Positions 34,158 through 41,780 of a DNA stretch of 64,000 nucleotides are shown here, piece by piece (positions within the stretch are counted from its first letter, which is position 1; each line of letters opens with the position of its first letter). The notes below the pieces were generated by a model. The model saw only the letters and a program-made list of their open reading frames with translations, had not been told where the DNA came from and searched no databases. The stretch covers positions 1-64,000 of the forward strand of contig ONHN01000007.1 in assembly GCA_900317635.1 (NCBI GenBank). Reading direction: 5' to 3'. Made by a program: the position numbers and the translations under genes. The DNA is from an uncultured Prevotellaceae bacterium (GTDB lineage: Bacteria > Bacteroidota > Bacteroidia > Bacteroidales > Bacteroidaceae).

Positions 34158-36413
34158 ATGAAACGTTTACTTTGCCTTTTTGGCGGTTTTGCGCTCGGCC
34201 TTAACATCGTGGCCCAGCGCGACCTGACACAGTATGTTGACCCCTTCATAGGTACGGCAGGGCATGGACATACGCATCCTGCCGCCGTCGTGCCGCACGG
34301 CATGGTACAGCCCGGCCCCGACACGCGCTGTAACGGGTGGGACGCGTGTTCGGGCTATCATTACTCCGACCGCACCGTCAACGGCTTCACCCAGACGCGG
34401 CTGAGCGGGACGGGCTGCGGCGATATGGCAGACTTTTTGCTGCTACCTTATACAGGTCAGCTGGAGTTAGGAGCAAAGGGGAATAAACTTGACCCTACGC
34501 CCTACGCCTCACCCTTCAGCCATGCCGACGAGGTGGCCGCGCCAGGCTATTACGCCACCACCTTGCAGCGCTATGACGTACGAGCCGAGATGACGGCCAC
34601 GCAACGCACGGCGCTCTATCGCTTCACCTATCCGGCGGCGAACGACTGCCACCTCTTGCTCGACCTCTACTACCACAACCAAGAGCAGTGGATCTATGAC
34701 GTGCGCTATCGGCAAGTCGACAGCCATACGCTCTGCGCCTATCGGCGCTCGCAAGGTTGGGCGCAAAATCAGCCTACGGCGGTCTATCTTGAGTTTTCGA
34801 AACCCTTCGAGATGCTGGTCGTGACGGATAGTGTGCAGGAAAGCAGGCACCTCTTCGAGCGCACGCGCCTATTGCTGCATTTCAACACCGCTGGCGAGCG
34901 CACAGTCATGGTCCGATTGGGACTGAGCTACGTTGACGAGGCGGGTGCGCGCGCCAACCTCTATGCCGAACAACCCGCTGGCTTCAACTTCGAGGGCGTG
35001 CGGGCGGAAGCGGTGAAACGCTGGAACGAGGTGCTTTCAAAGGTAGAGATAACCAAAGTGGGAGCCGCTGCAGCCGACTCGACGCTGCAAATCTTCTACA
35101 CCGCCCTCTATCATGCAGCCCTCGCGCCCACGGTCTTCTCGGACGTGGACGGACGCTACCTCGGCATGGACGGACTTGCGAAACAAGCCGACCCGCACGC
35201 CGATGCGCAATACACCGTTTTCTCTCTCTGGGACACGCACCGCGCCTTGCATCCCCTCGTGAGCATTCTCAATCCCGAGATGAACGTGCGCTACATAAAA
35301 AGCCTTATGCGAAAAGGCGAAGAGTTCGGCGTTGTGCCGAAGTGGGAACTCACGGGAAACGAAACGGCTTGCATGATAGGCTATCACTACACCTCGCTCC
35401 TGGCCGATATGGTCAGCAAGGGCTACACCGAGGGGTTCGACCTGCGCAAGGCATACCGGCAAGCGGTGCGCTGCGCCGAATACGATACGACTGGCATCTC
35501 GCGCAACTTACCGCGTTGGAAAATGGAGGAGGTGATGCCCGAGGCCTTGCGCTGGAAGTGCGAGGAGGGCATCATTCCCTGCGACAAAACCAACGAGAGC
35601 GTGGCTAAGGCGTTGGAATATGCCTACAACGACTGGTGTATTGCCGAGGTGGCACGCGTCGTGGGCGACGCGGCGGGCGAGAAGAAGTATAGAAAGTTGG
35701 CCGACGCCTACCGCCACTATTTCGACCCCGCAACCCACTTCATGCGTGGACGAACGGCCAACGGCGGGTGGCGCGAACCTTTTTGCCCTACAAGCTCCGA
35801 CCACCGCATGGACGACTACACCGAGGGGAACGCCTGGCAGTGGACTTGGTTCGTGCCGCACGACCCCGACGGGCTTTGCAAGCTCTTTGGTGGCCGACGG
35901 ACGATGCTGGCTAAGCTCGACAGCTTGTTTGTGGCTCCTTCGGTCTTGACAGGCGACAACGTTTCGCCCGACATTAGCGGACTGATAGGACAGTATGCCC
36001 ACGGCAACGAGCCCAGCCATTCTACCATCTTCCTCTATAGCTATCTGGGTCAGCCCCGAAAGACGCAAGCTTTGGCCGACAGCATCCTTCGCACACTCTA
36101 CACCACGGGACCCGAAGGTCTTTCAGGCAACGAAGACTGCGGACAAATGTCGGCGTGGTATATCCTCAACGCTTTAGGCTTCTACCAGTTCTGTCCCGGC
36201 CGCCCCGAATACGTACTTTCGCGACCCCTCTTCGCCGAGGCAATTCTTCACCTTTCTAACGGAAAAAACTTCACCATTCGTACACGAAGCAACTCCCCAC
36301 ACGCCAAATACGTGAAGACAGCCTATCTCAATGGCAAGCGGCTGAAGCAACCCTTCTTCACCCACGCCCAGCTCGAACAAGGCGGCGAGCTCTTGATAGA
36401 AATGGAAGAGTAG
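34158..36413 (+). CDS. GH92-family alpha-mannosidase
   Basis: The protein has 751 residues from the ATG at 34158; a longer frame from 34104 runs through the promoter. A signal peptide (to about residue 20, NIVA|Q) precedes the N-terminal beta-sandwich, which begins TQYVDPFIGTAGHGHTHPAA, the hallmark of the family. The catalytic (alpha/alpha)6 barrel includes FSLWDTHRALHPL, MIGYHYTSLLADM, EGNAWQWTWFVPHD and GNEDCGQMSAWYILNALGF. GH92 enzymes are calcium-dependent exo-mannosidases that trim alpha-1,2 (or 1,3/1,4/1,6) mannose from N-glycans or yeast mannan. No SusC/SusD pair is adjacent, so it is not in an obvious polysaccharide utilisation locus. Linkage specificity cannot be inferred. Confidence 0.95.
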   Translation: MKRLLCLFGGFALGLNIVAQRDLTQYVDPFIGTAGHGHTHPAAVVPHGMVQPGPDTRCNGWDACSGYHYSDRTVNGFTQTRLSGTGCGDMADFLLLPYTGQLELGAKGNKLDPTPYASPFSHADEVAAPGYYATTLQRYDVRAEMTATQRTALYRFTYPAANDCHLLLDLYYHNQEQWIYDVRYRQVDSHTLCAYRRSQGWAQNQPTAVYLEFSKPFEMLVVTDSVQESRHLFERTRLLLHFNTAGERTVMVRLGLSYVDEAGARANLYAEQPAGFNFEGVRAEAVKRWNEVLSKVEITKVGAAAADSTLQIFYTALYHAALAPTVFSDVDGRYLGMDGLAKQADPHADAQYTVFSLWDTHRALHPLVSILNPEMNVRYIKSLMRKGEEFGVVPKWELTGNETACMIGYHYTSLLADMVSKGYTEGFDLRKAYRQAVRCAEYDTTGISRNLPRWKMEEVMPEALRWKCEEGIIPCDKTNESVAKALEYAYNDWCIAEVARVVGDAAGEKKYRKLADAYRHYFDPATHFMRGRTANGGWREPFCPTSSDHRMDDYTEGNAWQWTWFVPHDPDGLCKLFGGRRTMLAKLDSLFVAPSVLTGDNVSPDISGLIGQYAHGNEPSHSTIFLYSYLGQPRKTQALADSILRTLYTTGPEGLSGNEDCGQMSAWYILNALGFYQFCPGRPEYVLSRPLFAEAILHLSNGKNFTIRTRSNSPHAKYVKTAYLNGKRLKQPFFTHAQLEQGGELLIEMEE

Positions 36414-36439
36414 CAGTTCCACGCTTCGCAGCACTTTGC

Positions 36440-36491
36440 AACGCGGCTCGTAGCACCCGAATTTTCCGGATTTGCTGCGCGCCGCGTTTTT
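36440..36491 (+). terminator. Terminator of the GH92 gene
   Basis: aacgcggc (36440-36447) pairs with gccgcgtt (36481-36488) around an inner ccgaattttccgg stem-loop. The outer stem runs into a T-tract (ttttt, 36487-36491). Confidence 0.7.
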
Positions 36492-36686
36492 CGGGCTTTG
36501 AAAGATCTGATTTCATCCCTTGAAAAGGCTGCTTTCTGGCTTTGCATGTTTGCTTTTCAGGCTTTGCAAGTCGGACTTTCAGGCTTTGGAAGGCGGTCTT
36601 TCAGGCTTTGGCGGTGAGACTTTCAGGCTTTGAAAGTCGGACTTTCAGGCTTTGGCGGTGAGACTTTCAGGCTTTGAAAGTCGGTG
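36489..36686. repeat. 22-bp phase-locked array, nine copies
   Basis: Units start exactly every 22 bp at 36489, 36511, 36533, 36555, 36577, 36599, 36621, 36643 and 36665. The conserved half is tttcaggctttg (degenerate in the first three) and the other ten bases vary between two main forms, aaagtcggac and gcggtgagac. Reverse-complement units share CCGnCTTTCAAA with the array at 8655-8801. There is no reading frame or CRISPR-like spacer. Confidence 0.92.
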
Positions 36687-36761
36687 CAGATGCAGAAAGC
36701 GCAGACTTCCGAATGTGAATGGGAGCCTGTGCTTATATAAGAGGATAATGTTGGGGGAGCT

Positions 36762-37403
36762 TTACAAACCTGCCGCATCGAGTACGCGCTGCCCCATACG
36801 CTCTTCAGGCAGACCACATTCGCAGTAGCGCACAACGGTCTTGTAGGCCGCCATTTGCACTAAGCGGCTGTCGGTGCTGCGCAGGTCGGTGGCGGCGTGG
36901 TCGAGGAATTCTTGCGCGTCGCGCGTAGTGAGGCGTTTGCCTGCAACCAGCAGGCGGCGCAATAGTGCGTAGCCAGCATAGCGCACGAGCGGAGCTTCGG
37001 CGGCTAACCACCGAAACACTTGCGACGAGGCCCACGGCGCGTATTGCCAAAGATGCAGCACGCAGACGTCAACCTCTTCGGGATAGTGCATGCTTTCGAG
37101 CCATACGTCGGCAAGTTCGGCGTCCATACTGCCCGTTGGCATGAGCATAGGAGCCAGCAACCGACATTCGCGGATGTCTTCGCGCCAGAGGGCGGCGGCG
37201 AGGGCATAGTCGTGGGGTAGCTCCTGTGCGATTGCCTCTAAGCGCGGTAGCTCTACGCCGAAGATGACGCGATAGGCAAGCCCTTTCTGTCGCATCGACT
37301 GGCTGAGCGGTCCGTTCATGGCGGCGCGCAAAAGGTGCTTCACTTCGCGCACGGCCTCGGCTTGCTGCTGGCTGTTGGATAGGAGGTGGCTGTCTTCTTG
37401 CAT
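36762..37403 (-). CDS. AlkD-like DNA alkylation repair protein
   Basis: This 213-residue all-helical HEAT-repeat protein belongs to the DNA alkylation repair family. The motif ALWREDIRECRLLAPMLMP matches the conserved L-W-x-x-x-x-x-E-x-R-x-L-A signature, and a second repeat has LVRYAGYALLRRLLVAGK. AlkD-type glycosylases remove bulky or charged N3/N7-alkyl purines. It is a little shorter than typical AlkD (~230), and whether the catalytic Asp/Trp set is complete cannot be judged safely. It follows the thioesterase gene by 28 nt on the same strand. Confidence 0.82.
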   Translation of the reverse strand: MQEDSHLLSNSQQQAEAVREVKHLLRAAMNGPLSQSMRQKGLAYRVIFGVELPRLEAIAQELPHDYALAAALWREDIRECRLLAPMLMPTGSMDAELADVWLESMHYPEEVDVCVLHLWQYAPWASSQVFRWLAAEAPLVRYAGYALLRRLLVAGKRLTTRDAQEFLDHAATDLRSTDSRLVQMAAYKTVVRYCECGLPEERMGQRVLDAAGL

Positions 37404-37431
37404 CGTCTGACTTCTTTACGTTTTTGCAGGA

Positions 37432-38181
37432 TTATTCAATGCTCAATATAGCCTTGAAGGCTGAGGCGCCATCGGAGCGCAGGGCTTCGACGTGGAACTC
37501 GCCAGGTGTGGCCTCTTCGCTTCGTACGCTGAGCTTTTCGCCTTGGAAACATTCGTTGGCATAGCCCACTTCAATGCGCCGCACGCTTTGGCCTTGCTCG
37601 AAACGCTCGAAGGGAATTTGGTCGAGGGCTATCTCGAGCGACCGAATGGAATTGAGGTGGCGGTTCATGTCGAGGTCGGAGAAGTGGACGATGCGCTCGG
37701 TGACGTTCGTGGGATTATTGACGCTTATGCGACTCGCGCCCTTGATGGGGAAGTCGGGCGTTGGGAGCAACTTGTCGCGAAGGTCGCCCGCCGGCGTACA
37801 CGTAAGGTCGATGGGACGGCGCGTCTTGAGGTCGATGAGTGCCCAAACGCTGTAGGCATGGCCTATCGTGTTGCCCGCATTGTCGAAGATGCGGAACAGG
37901 CGGATGGTGAATTGGCGGCGCACCTCAATGGGCCACGTGCTGACGTGGAAGCGCTGGCCGGCGGCGGGGCGCACGGGACATTCGACGATGAGGCGCGAAA
38001 ACACCCAGCTCAGTCCTTCGGGCGATGTGGCACCAAAGCCGAAACCCCTTGCCGAGGCATGCTTCTGTGCACTGCGCAACAAGATGTTGCCTAAGCCCGA
38101 CCAAGACAAATGGCCCGTGAAGTCTTCAGTGAAGGGTTCTACCTCAAACGTGAAGGTGCTGATATATTTGTCGTTTTGCAT
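37432..38181 (-). CDS. Acyl-ACP thioesterase
   Basis: The 249-residue protein has the double hot-dog fold of FatA/FatB-type acyl-ACP thioesterases. The first hot dog includes FSRLIVECPVRPAAGQRFHV and AYSVWALIDLKTRRPIDL; the second includes VHFSDLDMNRHLNSIRSLEI with the catalytic-region D-x-N-x-H. It releases free fatty acids from acyl-ACP in the cytoplasm and may set chain length. It is the first gene of a two-gene unit with the AlkD-like gene. Its likely promoter is at 38469-38476, beyond a 50-bp repeat array. Confidence 0.92.
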   Translation of the reverse strand: MQNDKYISTFTFEVEPFTEDFTGHLSWSGLGNILLRSAQKHASARGFGFGATSPEGLSWVFSRLIVECPVRPAAGQRFHVSTWPIEVRRQFTIRLFRIFDNAGNTIGHAYSVWALIDLKTRRPIDLTCTPAGDLRDKLLPTPDFPIKGASRISVNNPTNVTERIVHFSDLDMNRHLNSIRSLEIALDQIPFERFEQGQSVRRIEVGYANECFQGEKLSVRSEEATPGEFHVEALRSDGASAFKAILSIE

Positions 38182-38239
38182 GATGCGGTAGGTTGTGTGC
38201 TGCTGTATTGTTACAAGTGTCGTGTTGGGTGGTGCCGCC

Positions 38240-38430
38240 GATGATGGGTGCGGGCGGGGCGCCCGCGCTCCCAGTTGGGGGCTACGCCGATGATGGGGTG
38301 CGGGCGGGGCGCCCGCGCTCCCAGTTGGGGGCTACGCCGATGATGGGGTGCAGGCGGGACGCCTGCGCTCCCAGTTGGGGGCTACGCCGATGATGGATGC
38401 GGGCGGGGCGCCCGCGCTCCAAGGGGGGCG
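38240..38430. repeat. 50-bp tandem array of the hairpin repeat, four copies
   Basis: Copies start at 38241, 38290, 38340 and 38390, with nearly constant 50-bp spacing. Each holds gatgatggggtgc, the hairpin gcgggcg-ggg-cgcccgc (or the variant gcaggcg-gga-cgcctgc), ctcccagttgggg and gctacgccgatg. This is the reverse orientation of the 31.4-kb element. The array lies in the apparent 5' leader of the thioesterase transcript. Confidence 0.9.
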
Positions 38431-38468
38431 TTCCTCGTTGGGGGGATCGTTTAGTCCGTTACGATGTG

Positions 38469-38476
38469 CAAAGATA
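38469..38476 (-). promoter_or_regulatory. -7 element upstream of the thioesterase gene
   Basis: The minus strand reads TATCTTTG, an exact TAnnTTTG box, about 290 nt upstream of the thioesterase start. If used, the whole 50-bp array is transcribed as leader RNA. Confidence 0.55.
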
Positions 38477-38585
38477 TGCATTTTGGCCGATAAAAGCAAG
38501 GGGAAAGCGATGCGAGGTATGTATAAAAAAATGACTGCCTCTGGCTTCACAGCTAAAGACAGCCTCACAGAACTTATATAGAGAT

Positions 38586-38743
38586 GAAAAAACTATTTCA
38601 AGTGGTTTCTATGTGCTCAAACTTTCGTCGGTACGTACTCAGCATATCGGGTGGCGGCAGTTTGCTGCTACTTAGCTAAAGTCTTATATGAACGTTGTAG
38701 GAGCTTTGCAAAACTGAAATATATTGTTTCGTTTTCTGTTTTG
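38586..38743 (-). ncRNA. Candidate structured small RNA (6S / Bacteroidales-1-like)
   Basis: A near-perfect promoter (TTTG-N19-TACCTTTG) starts a minus-strand transcript of about 158 nt that ends in a run of six T (plus 38587-38592) directly after a closing stem. The 5' tatttca (plus 38715-38721) pairs with 3' tgaaata (38594-38600). Continued pairing is gttt/aaac and gctc/gagc. Internal elements include the hairpin gcag-caaa-ctgc and the palindrome gtacgtac. A long bulged rod with promoter, closing stem and terminator is the layout of 6S RNA and of the Bacteroidales-1 motif. The identity is inference; existence of a transcript is well supported. The opposite-strand 31-codon frame (38583) is its antisense shadow. 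Confidence 0.6.
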
Positions 38744-38748
38744 CGATG

Positions 38749-38779
38749 CAAAGGTAACAAAAAGCACAATACATGCAAA
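38749..38779 (-). promoter_or_regulatory. Promoter of the candidate small RNA
   Basis: On the minus strand TTTG (plus 38776-38779) is separated by exactly 19 nt from TACCTTTG (plus 38749-38756). It points away from the CvfB-like gene's coding region and into the structured stretch. Confidence 0.85.
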
Positions 38780-38827
38780 ATTTTGCAATAGTTTTTTTGC
38801 ATTAAAAGTGCAAAAAAGTGGTGCTTA

Positions 38828-39664
38828 TTATGCTTTTAACGTAATACTCCCCTCATGCAGCTCTATTTTTTGCGCTTTGTAGAGCGTGCCGACCGCGCGT
38901 TTGAATGTTTTTTTGCTTACGCCGAAGCGTGTTGCAATGTCGGCGGCATCGCTTTTGTCGCAAAAAGGGAGCGTGCCGCCGGCGGCGCGTAGTTCTTGCA
39001 GGAGGGTATCGGCAAAATCGCGGAAGCGTGCTTTGCCTATGCTGCCTGCGGCTACATCCAGTTTGCCGTCGGGCCTGCATTGGATGACGCTGCCTTCGAT
39101 GCGGTCTCCCGTGTGGAGCGAGAGGAGCAGGTCGCGGTCGTAGAGCATACCGCTGTGGCGGTTGTCAACGATAACCTTAAAGCCTAAAGGCGATTTTTGC
39201 CAAATAAGTAGGTCGGCGGCTTTAGCGCGGGGATACAGATGAGGTTCGGCGGGCTGAAGGAACTTGTCAACTTTGGCGGAGGCGACGAGGCGTCCCGTTT
39301 CGCGGTCTATATATATATGTACGATGTAGGACTTGCCCACTTCCATCGTTTTGCGCTGTTCGCGGAAAGGACAAAAGAGGTCTTTCATCAGTCCCCAATG
39401 GAGGAATGCGCCGTAGCGATTAACCCAGTTGACGCGCAGGTAGGCAAAGTCGCCCACTCGGGCCAGAGGAGTCTCGGTTGTGGCAACGAGGCGCTCTTCC
39501 TGGTCGAGATAGACAAAGACGCGTACATCATCGCCCACTTTCAGCTCGGGGCTGACGTAGCTCTTAGGCATGAGAATTTCGCCTACGTCGCCCGCTTCGA
39601 GCATGGCACCGTAGTCGATGAAGCGTGTCACGCGGAGCGTGTTGAAGTCGCCAAGCTTAAGCAT
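38828..39664 (-). CDS. cvfB: CvfB-like S1 RNA-binding protein
   Basis: The product has 278 residues from the ATG at 39664 (MLKLGDFNTLRV); a 16-codon upstream extension overlaps a dispersed repeat and was rejected. Tandem S1-like OB folds occupy ~1-210: LRVTRFIDYGAMLEAGDVGE, LRVNWVNRYGAFLHWGLMKD, and the third around FKVIVDNRHSGMLY. A C-terminal winged helix (ADIATRFGVSKKTFKRAVGT) completes the CvfB architecture. Such proteins bind RNA and tune virulence or stress genes post-transcriptionally. The Sel1-repeat gene lies upstream on the same strand; the small-RNA promoter lies just downstream. Confidence 0.9.
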   Translation of the reverse strand: MLKLGDFNTLRVTRFIDYGAMLEAGDVGEILMPKSYVSPELKVGDDVRVFVYLDQEERLVATTETPLARVGDFAYLRVNWVNRYGAFLHWGLMKDLFCPFREQRKTMEVGKSYIVHIYIDRETGRLVASAKVDKFLQPAEPHLYPRAKAADLLIWQKSPLGFKVIVDNRHSGMLYDRDLLLSLHTGDRIEGSVIQCRPDGKLDVAAGSIGKARFRDFADTLLQELRAAGGTLPFCDKSDAADIATRFGVSKKTFKRAVGTLYKAQKIELHEGSITLKA

Positions 39665-39694
39665 TCTTTGAGTTTTACTTGTTGTGGGAGTTTT

Positions 39695-39740
39695 GGAAAC
39701 CACGAAGGACACGAATTGTTGCGAATGGACACGAATACCT
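39695..39740. repeat. Copy of the gaaaccacgaa...gacacgaat repeat
   Basis: ggaaaccacgaaggacacga followed by attgttgcgaatggacacg matches the 46.7-kb array family. It lies just upstream of the CvfB-like start codon. Confidence 0.7.
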
Positions 39741-39770
39741 GATAGGTTTCCTGCCAGTGCAGAAGCGTGT

Positions 39771-40748
39771 TTACTCTTTCAGCCACTTGCGAATGTAGGC
39801 CGAACTGCTTTGCATGCCTATGGCAGCGGCTTGTTGGCGCAGTTGCTTTGCGGTGTCGGCTTTTCGCTTGGTGCCCACGCCGTTTTCGTAGCAGTCGGCC
39901 AGTCGCAGGTAGGCATAGGCCAGTTGGTCTTCGTTGCGCCAATAGTCGCTCGAGCCTGTTTCGGCATCAGTTTGCTTATAGCCTTCGATGCGTGCGGCCA
40001 GCTCTTGCAGGCGTTCTACGGCACTGCGTTCGTTTTTCACCATACCGCGTCCCCATAGCGATCCTTCGCAGAGCCACAGCGTGGCGTAGTCGTTGACGGT
40101 GCTGAGGTTGGCAAAGGTTTCGATGGCCGTTGCGTAGCTGCCACTGCGGAAATCGCGGATGGCTTCGAGCATTTCGCAGCGCGTGTCGCCCAGTTTTGTT
40201 CCTAATCGTAGCCAATACCCCGCCGATGCTTCGCTGCGTTCGGTGCCCAGGCCATAGAGGTAGCAGAGGGCCAGGTGGTAGGCGGCATCGGTAGCGGGTG
40301 GCATAATGAGCAAGGTGCCATCGGGCAATTCTACCGCATCAGTGAAAGCCGATGCTCCTCCTTCTTCGGGCGCGCTCTCTTCTTCGGGCATTTCTTCGGG
40401 TGCTTCACCCTCGCCCACGTTGGCAGGCATATCGCCCTCGTCCGTCGCTGTGGTGGCTTCGTCGCGTAGCAGGGCACCAGCTTCGCAGTAGCACCGGAAG
40501 GCTTCTTCAAGATTTTGCGGGGTTCCTTCGGCACCAAAGAAGTAGAGGTGGCCTTGCAGGAGCCAGGCCGAGCCGGGGTTTGAAGCTTTTACTTGTTCGA
40601 AGTCGAAGCCGGCATATTGTCCTTCGTCGGGTTGCAAGGGCCATTGTATGCCCCACGTCTGCGCCGGATAGTCCGCCTGCGGTACAGTTTGCGCCATAAG
40701 GCAGCCCACGCTTATGAGCATAAGCAAGAGAGTGATTGTGCGTTTCAT
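39771..40748 (-). CDS. Secreted Sel1-repeat protein
   Basis: This 325-residue protein has a signal peptide (1-19, CLMA|Q). Sel1/TPR-like helical repeats occur in at least three places: WLLQGHLYFFGAEGTPQNLE, YHLALCYLYGLGTERSEASA and AYLRLADCYENGVGTKRKAD. They are interrupted by an acidic Pro/Glu linker (~105-145). Sel1 proteins act as scaffolds for protein-protein contacts, here in the periplasm or on the surface. A TATTTTTG box (minus strand, plus 40775-40782) lies 27 nt upstream. It is divergent from the FHA gene at 40897. Confidence 0.82.
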   Translation of the reverse strand: MKRTITLLLMLISVGCLMAQTVPQADYPAQTWGIQWPLQPDEGQYAGFDFEQVKASNPGSAWLLQGHLYFFGAEGTPQNLEEAFRCYCEAGALLRDEATTATDEGDMPANVGEGEAPEEMPEEESAPEEGGASAFTDAVELPDGTLLIMPPATDAAYHLALCYLYGLGTERSEASAGYWLRLGTKLGDTRCEMLEAIRDFRSGSYATAIETFANLSTVNDYATLWLCEGSLWGRGMVKNERSAVERLQELAARIEGYKQTDAETGSSDYWRNEDQLAYAYLRLADCYENGVGTKRKADTAKQLRQQAAAIGMQSSSAYIRKWLKE

Positions 40749-40857
40749 ACGTGATGAATGTTTCTAAGAAAGTGCAAAAATACGACGATTTATGCAAAAA
40801 CGCGAGTTGCGCCGTTACTTTTTGCAGCTTTTGTTTTCGCTTGCACGCTTATTAACT

Positions 40858-40865
40858 TATTTTTG
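40858..40865 (+). promoter_or_regulatory. -7 element of the second FHA gene
   Basis: TATTTTTG lies 31 nt before the ATG at 40897, with a ttttcg element about 18 nt upstream. It excludes the longer frame from 40792 as the translated start. Confidence 0.65.
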
Positions 40866-40896
40866 CACCTATAATAACGACGTAATAAAGTTAAGT

Positions 40897-41586
40897 ATGC
40901 AAATCATATTAGGACGCGACGAGAAGACCCATAAGCTGAAAGCCGTGGTAGATGGCAAGACGACAAAGCTTTTAGGTGCCGAGGGTTCCGTTAACGACTT
41001 CGTGAGCCGTCAGCACATTAGTTTAGACGTTGATGGCACATCGGGATCCTTCGTCTTGAAGAACCTTAAGTCAGGCAATCAGACCTATGTGAACGGTCAG
41101 CTTGTGGTGCAGAAAAACGTGACGACGAGCGACCGCGTAGAGCTGGGAGCGCAGCGTTATCTGTTGGACTGGAAGCTTGTCAGTGAGGTGTTGCCAAAGG
41201 TGGCCGACGTGAGGCCGTTGAAGAAAGTGTGGACGGATTATCAAACCGACATACTGAAGGAGAAAATAAGTCAGGGGCGCTTCAATGCGCTTCGCGGTGG
41301 TGTGGGTGTGCTGTCGGCCTCGTCGATGGCCGGTACGTTCGTGCCTGGTGCCGGGGGGTTCCGCATACCGCTTTTGGCCGTTTTTGTCGTCTCGTTGATA
41401 GTGCTAACAATTATCTCCATGCGCAACGCCAAGAAGCTACCTCTAAAACAGCAAAAGCGTCAAAAGGACTTTCAGCGACACTACGTTTGTCCCTGCTGTG
41501 GCTACTTCTTTGGTTCGGTGGACTACGACGTGGTGATGCGCCCTAAGGATACATGTCCCAGCTGCAAGGCAAAATTGGTGAAGTAG
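40897..41586 (+). CDS. FHA-domain protein with membrane helix and zinc ribbon
   Basis: The product has 229 residues from the ATG at 40897. The N-terminal FHA domain (1-90) has IILGRDE (Arg7), VSRQHISL (Ser37, Arg38, His40) and the loop NQTYVNG. A linker with a glycine-rich hydrophobic stretch (~130-150) is followed by a membrane helix (~150-170, IPLLAVFVVSLIVLTII). A C-terminal zinc ribbon (CPCCGYFFG near 197, CPSCKAK near 219) completes it. The order is the reverse of the FHA protein at 24671, where the zinc ribbon comes first. A Ser/Thr kinase gene follows 194 nt downstream on the same strand. Confidence 0.88.
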   Translation: MQIILGRDEKTHKLKAVVDGKTTKLLGAEGSVNDFVSRQHISLDVDGTSGSFVLKNLKSGNQTYVNGQLVVQKNVTTSDRVELGAQRYLLDWKLVSEVLPKVADVRPLKKVWTDYQTDILKEKISQGRFNALRGGVGVLSASSMAGTFVPGAGGFRIPLLAVFVVSLIVLTIISMRNAKKLPLKQQKRQKDFQRHYVCPCCGYFFGSVDYDVVMRPKDTCPSCKAKLVK

Positions 41587-41624
41587 GGCGGTGCGCTCGC
41601 TTCTGGGGGCTACAAACCTTTCAG

Positions 41625-41770
41625 AGACAAGTTGCAAGTGACGAGTTACGAGTTTGGCTACGCCGACGAAAAGCACATCCTGGGCTTGTCACTCGTTAAC
41701 TCAAAATTAGGTGCCGTCTTCAACTCCCTTAATTCCTTTAGCTTCTTTAACTTCTCAAACATCCGAAAAT
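41625..41770. repeat. gtgacgagt element plus gttaaagga-type repeat
   Basis: aagttgcaagtgacgagttacg with ggctacgccgacga and cttgtcactcgttaac forms one inverted-repeat element. cttcaactcccttaattcc and cctttagcttctttaactt follow, matching the repeat after dsbD. It fills the gap between the FHA and kinase genes. Confidence 0.75.
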
Positions 41771-41780
41771 AGAGTTTATT

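Noticed and set aside
34158..36413. GH92 gene as part of a polysaccharide utilisation locus
   Set aside because: No SusC/SusD-like pair, sulfatase or further glycoside hydrolase lies beside it.
36489..36686. CRISPR array
   Set aside because: The unit is only 22 bp with a 12-bp conserved half and two recurring variable halves, so there are no unique spacers, and no cas genes are present.
38193..38581. Small frames of the type MQAGRLRSQLG or MCAAVLLQ in the 38.2-kb array
   Set aside because: They are translations of the dispersed repeat. The same peptide (MQARRLRTQL) appears at 27.8 and 29.4 kb on other strands for the same reason.
38583..38678. 31-codon plus-strand frame (MKKLFQVVSM...)
   Set aside because: It has no promoter on its strand and lies antisense to the structured RNA, whose promoter and terminator are clear.
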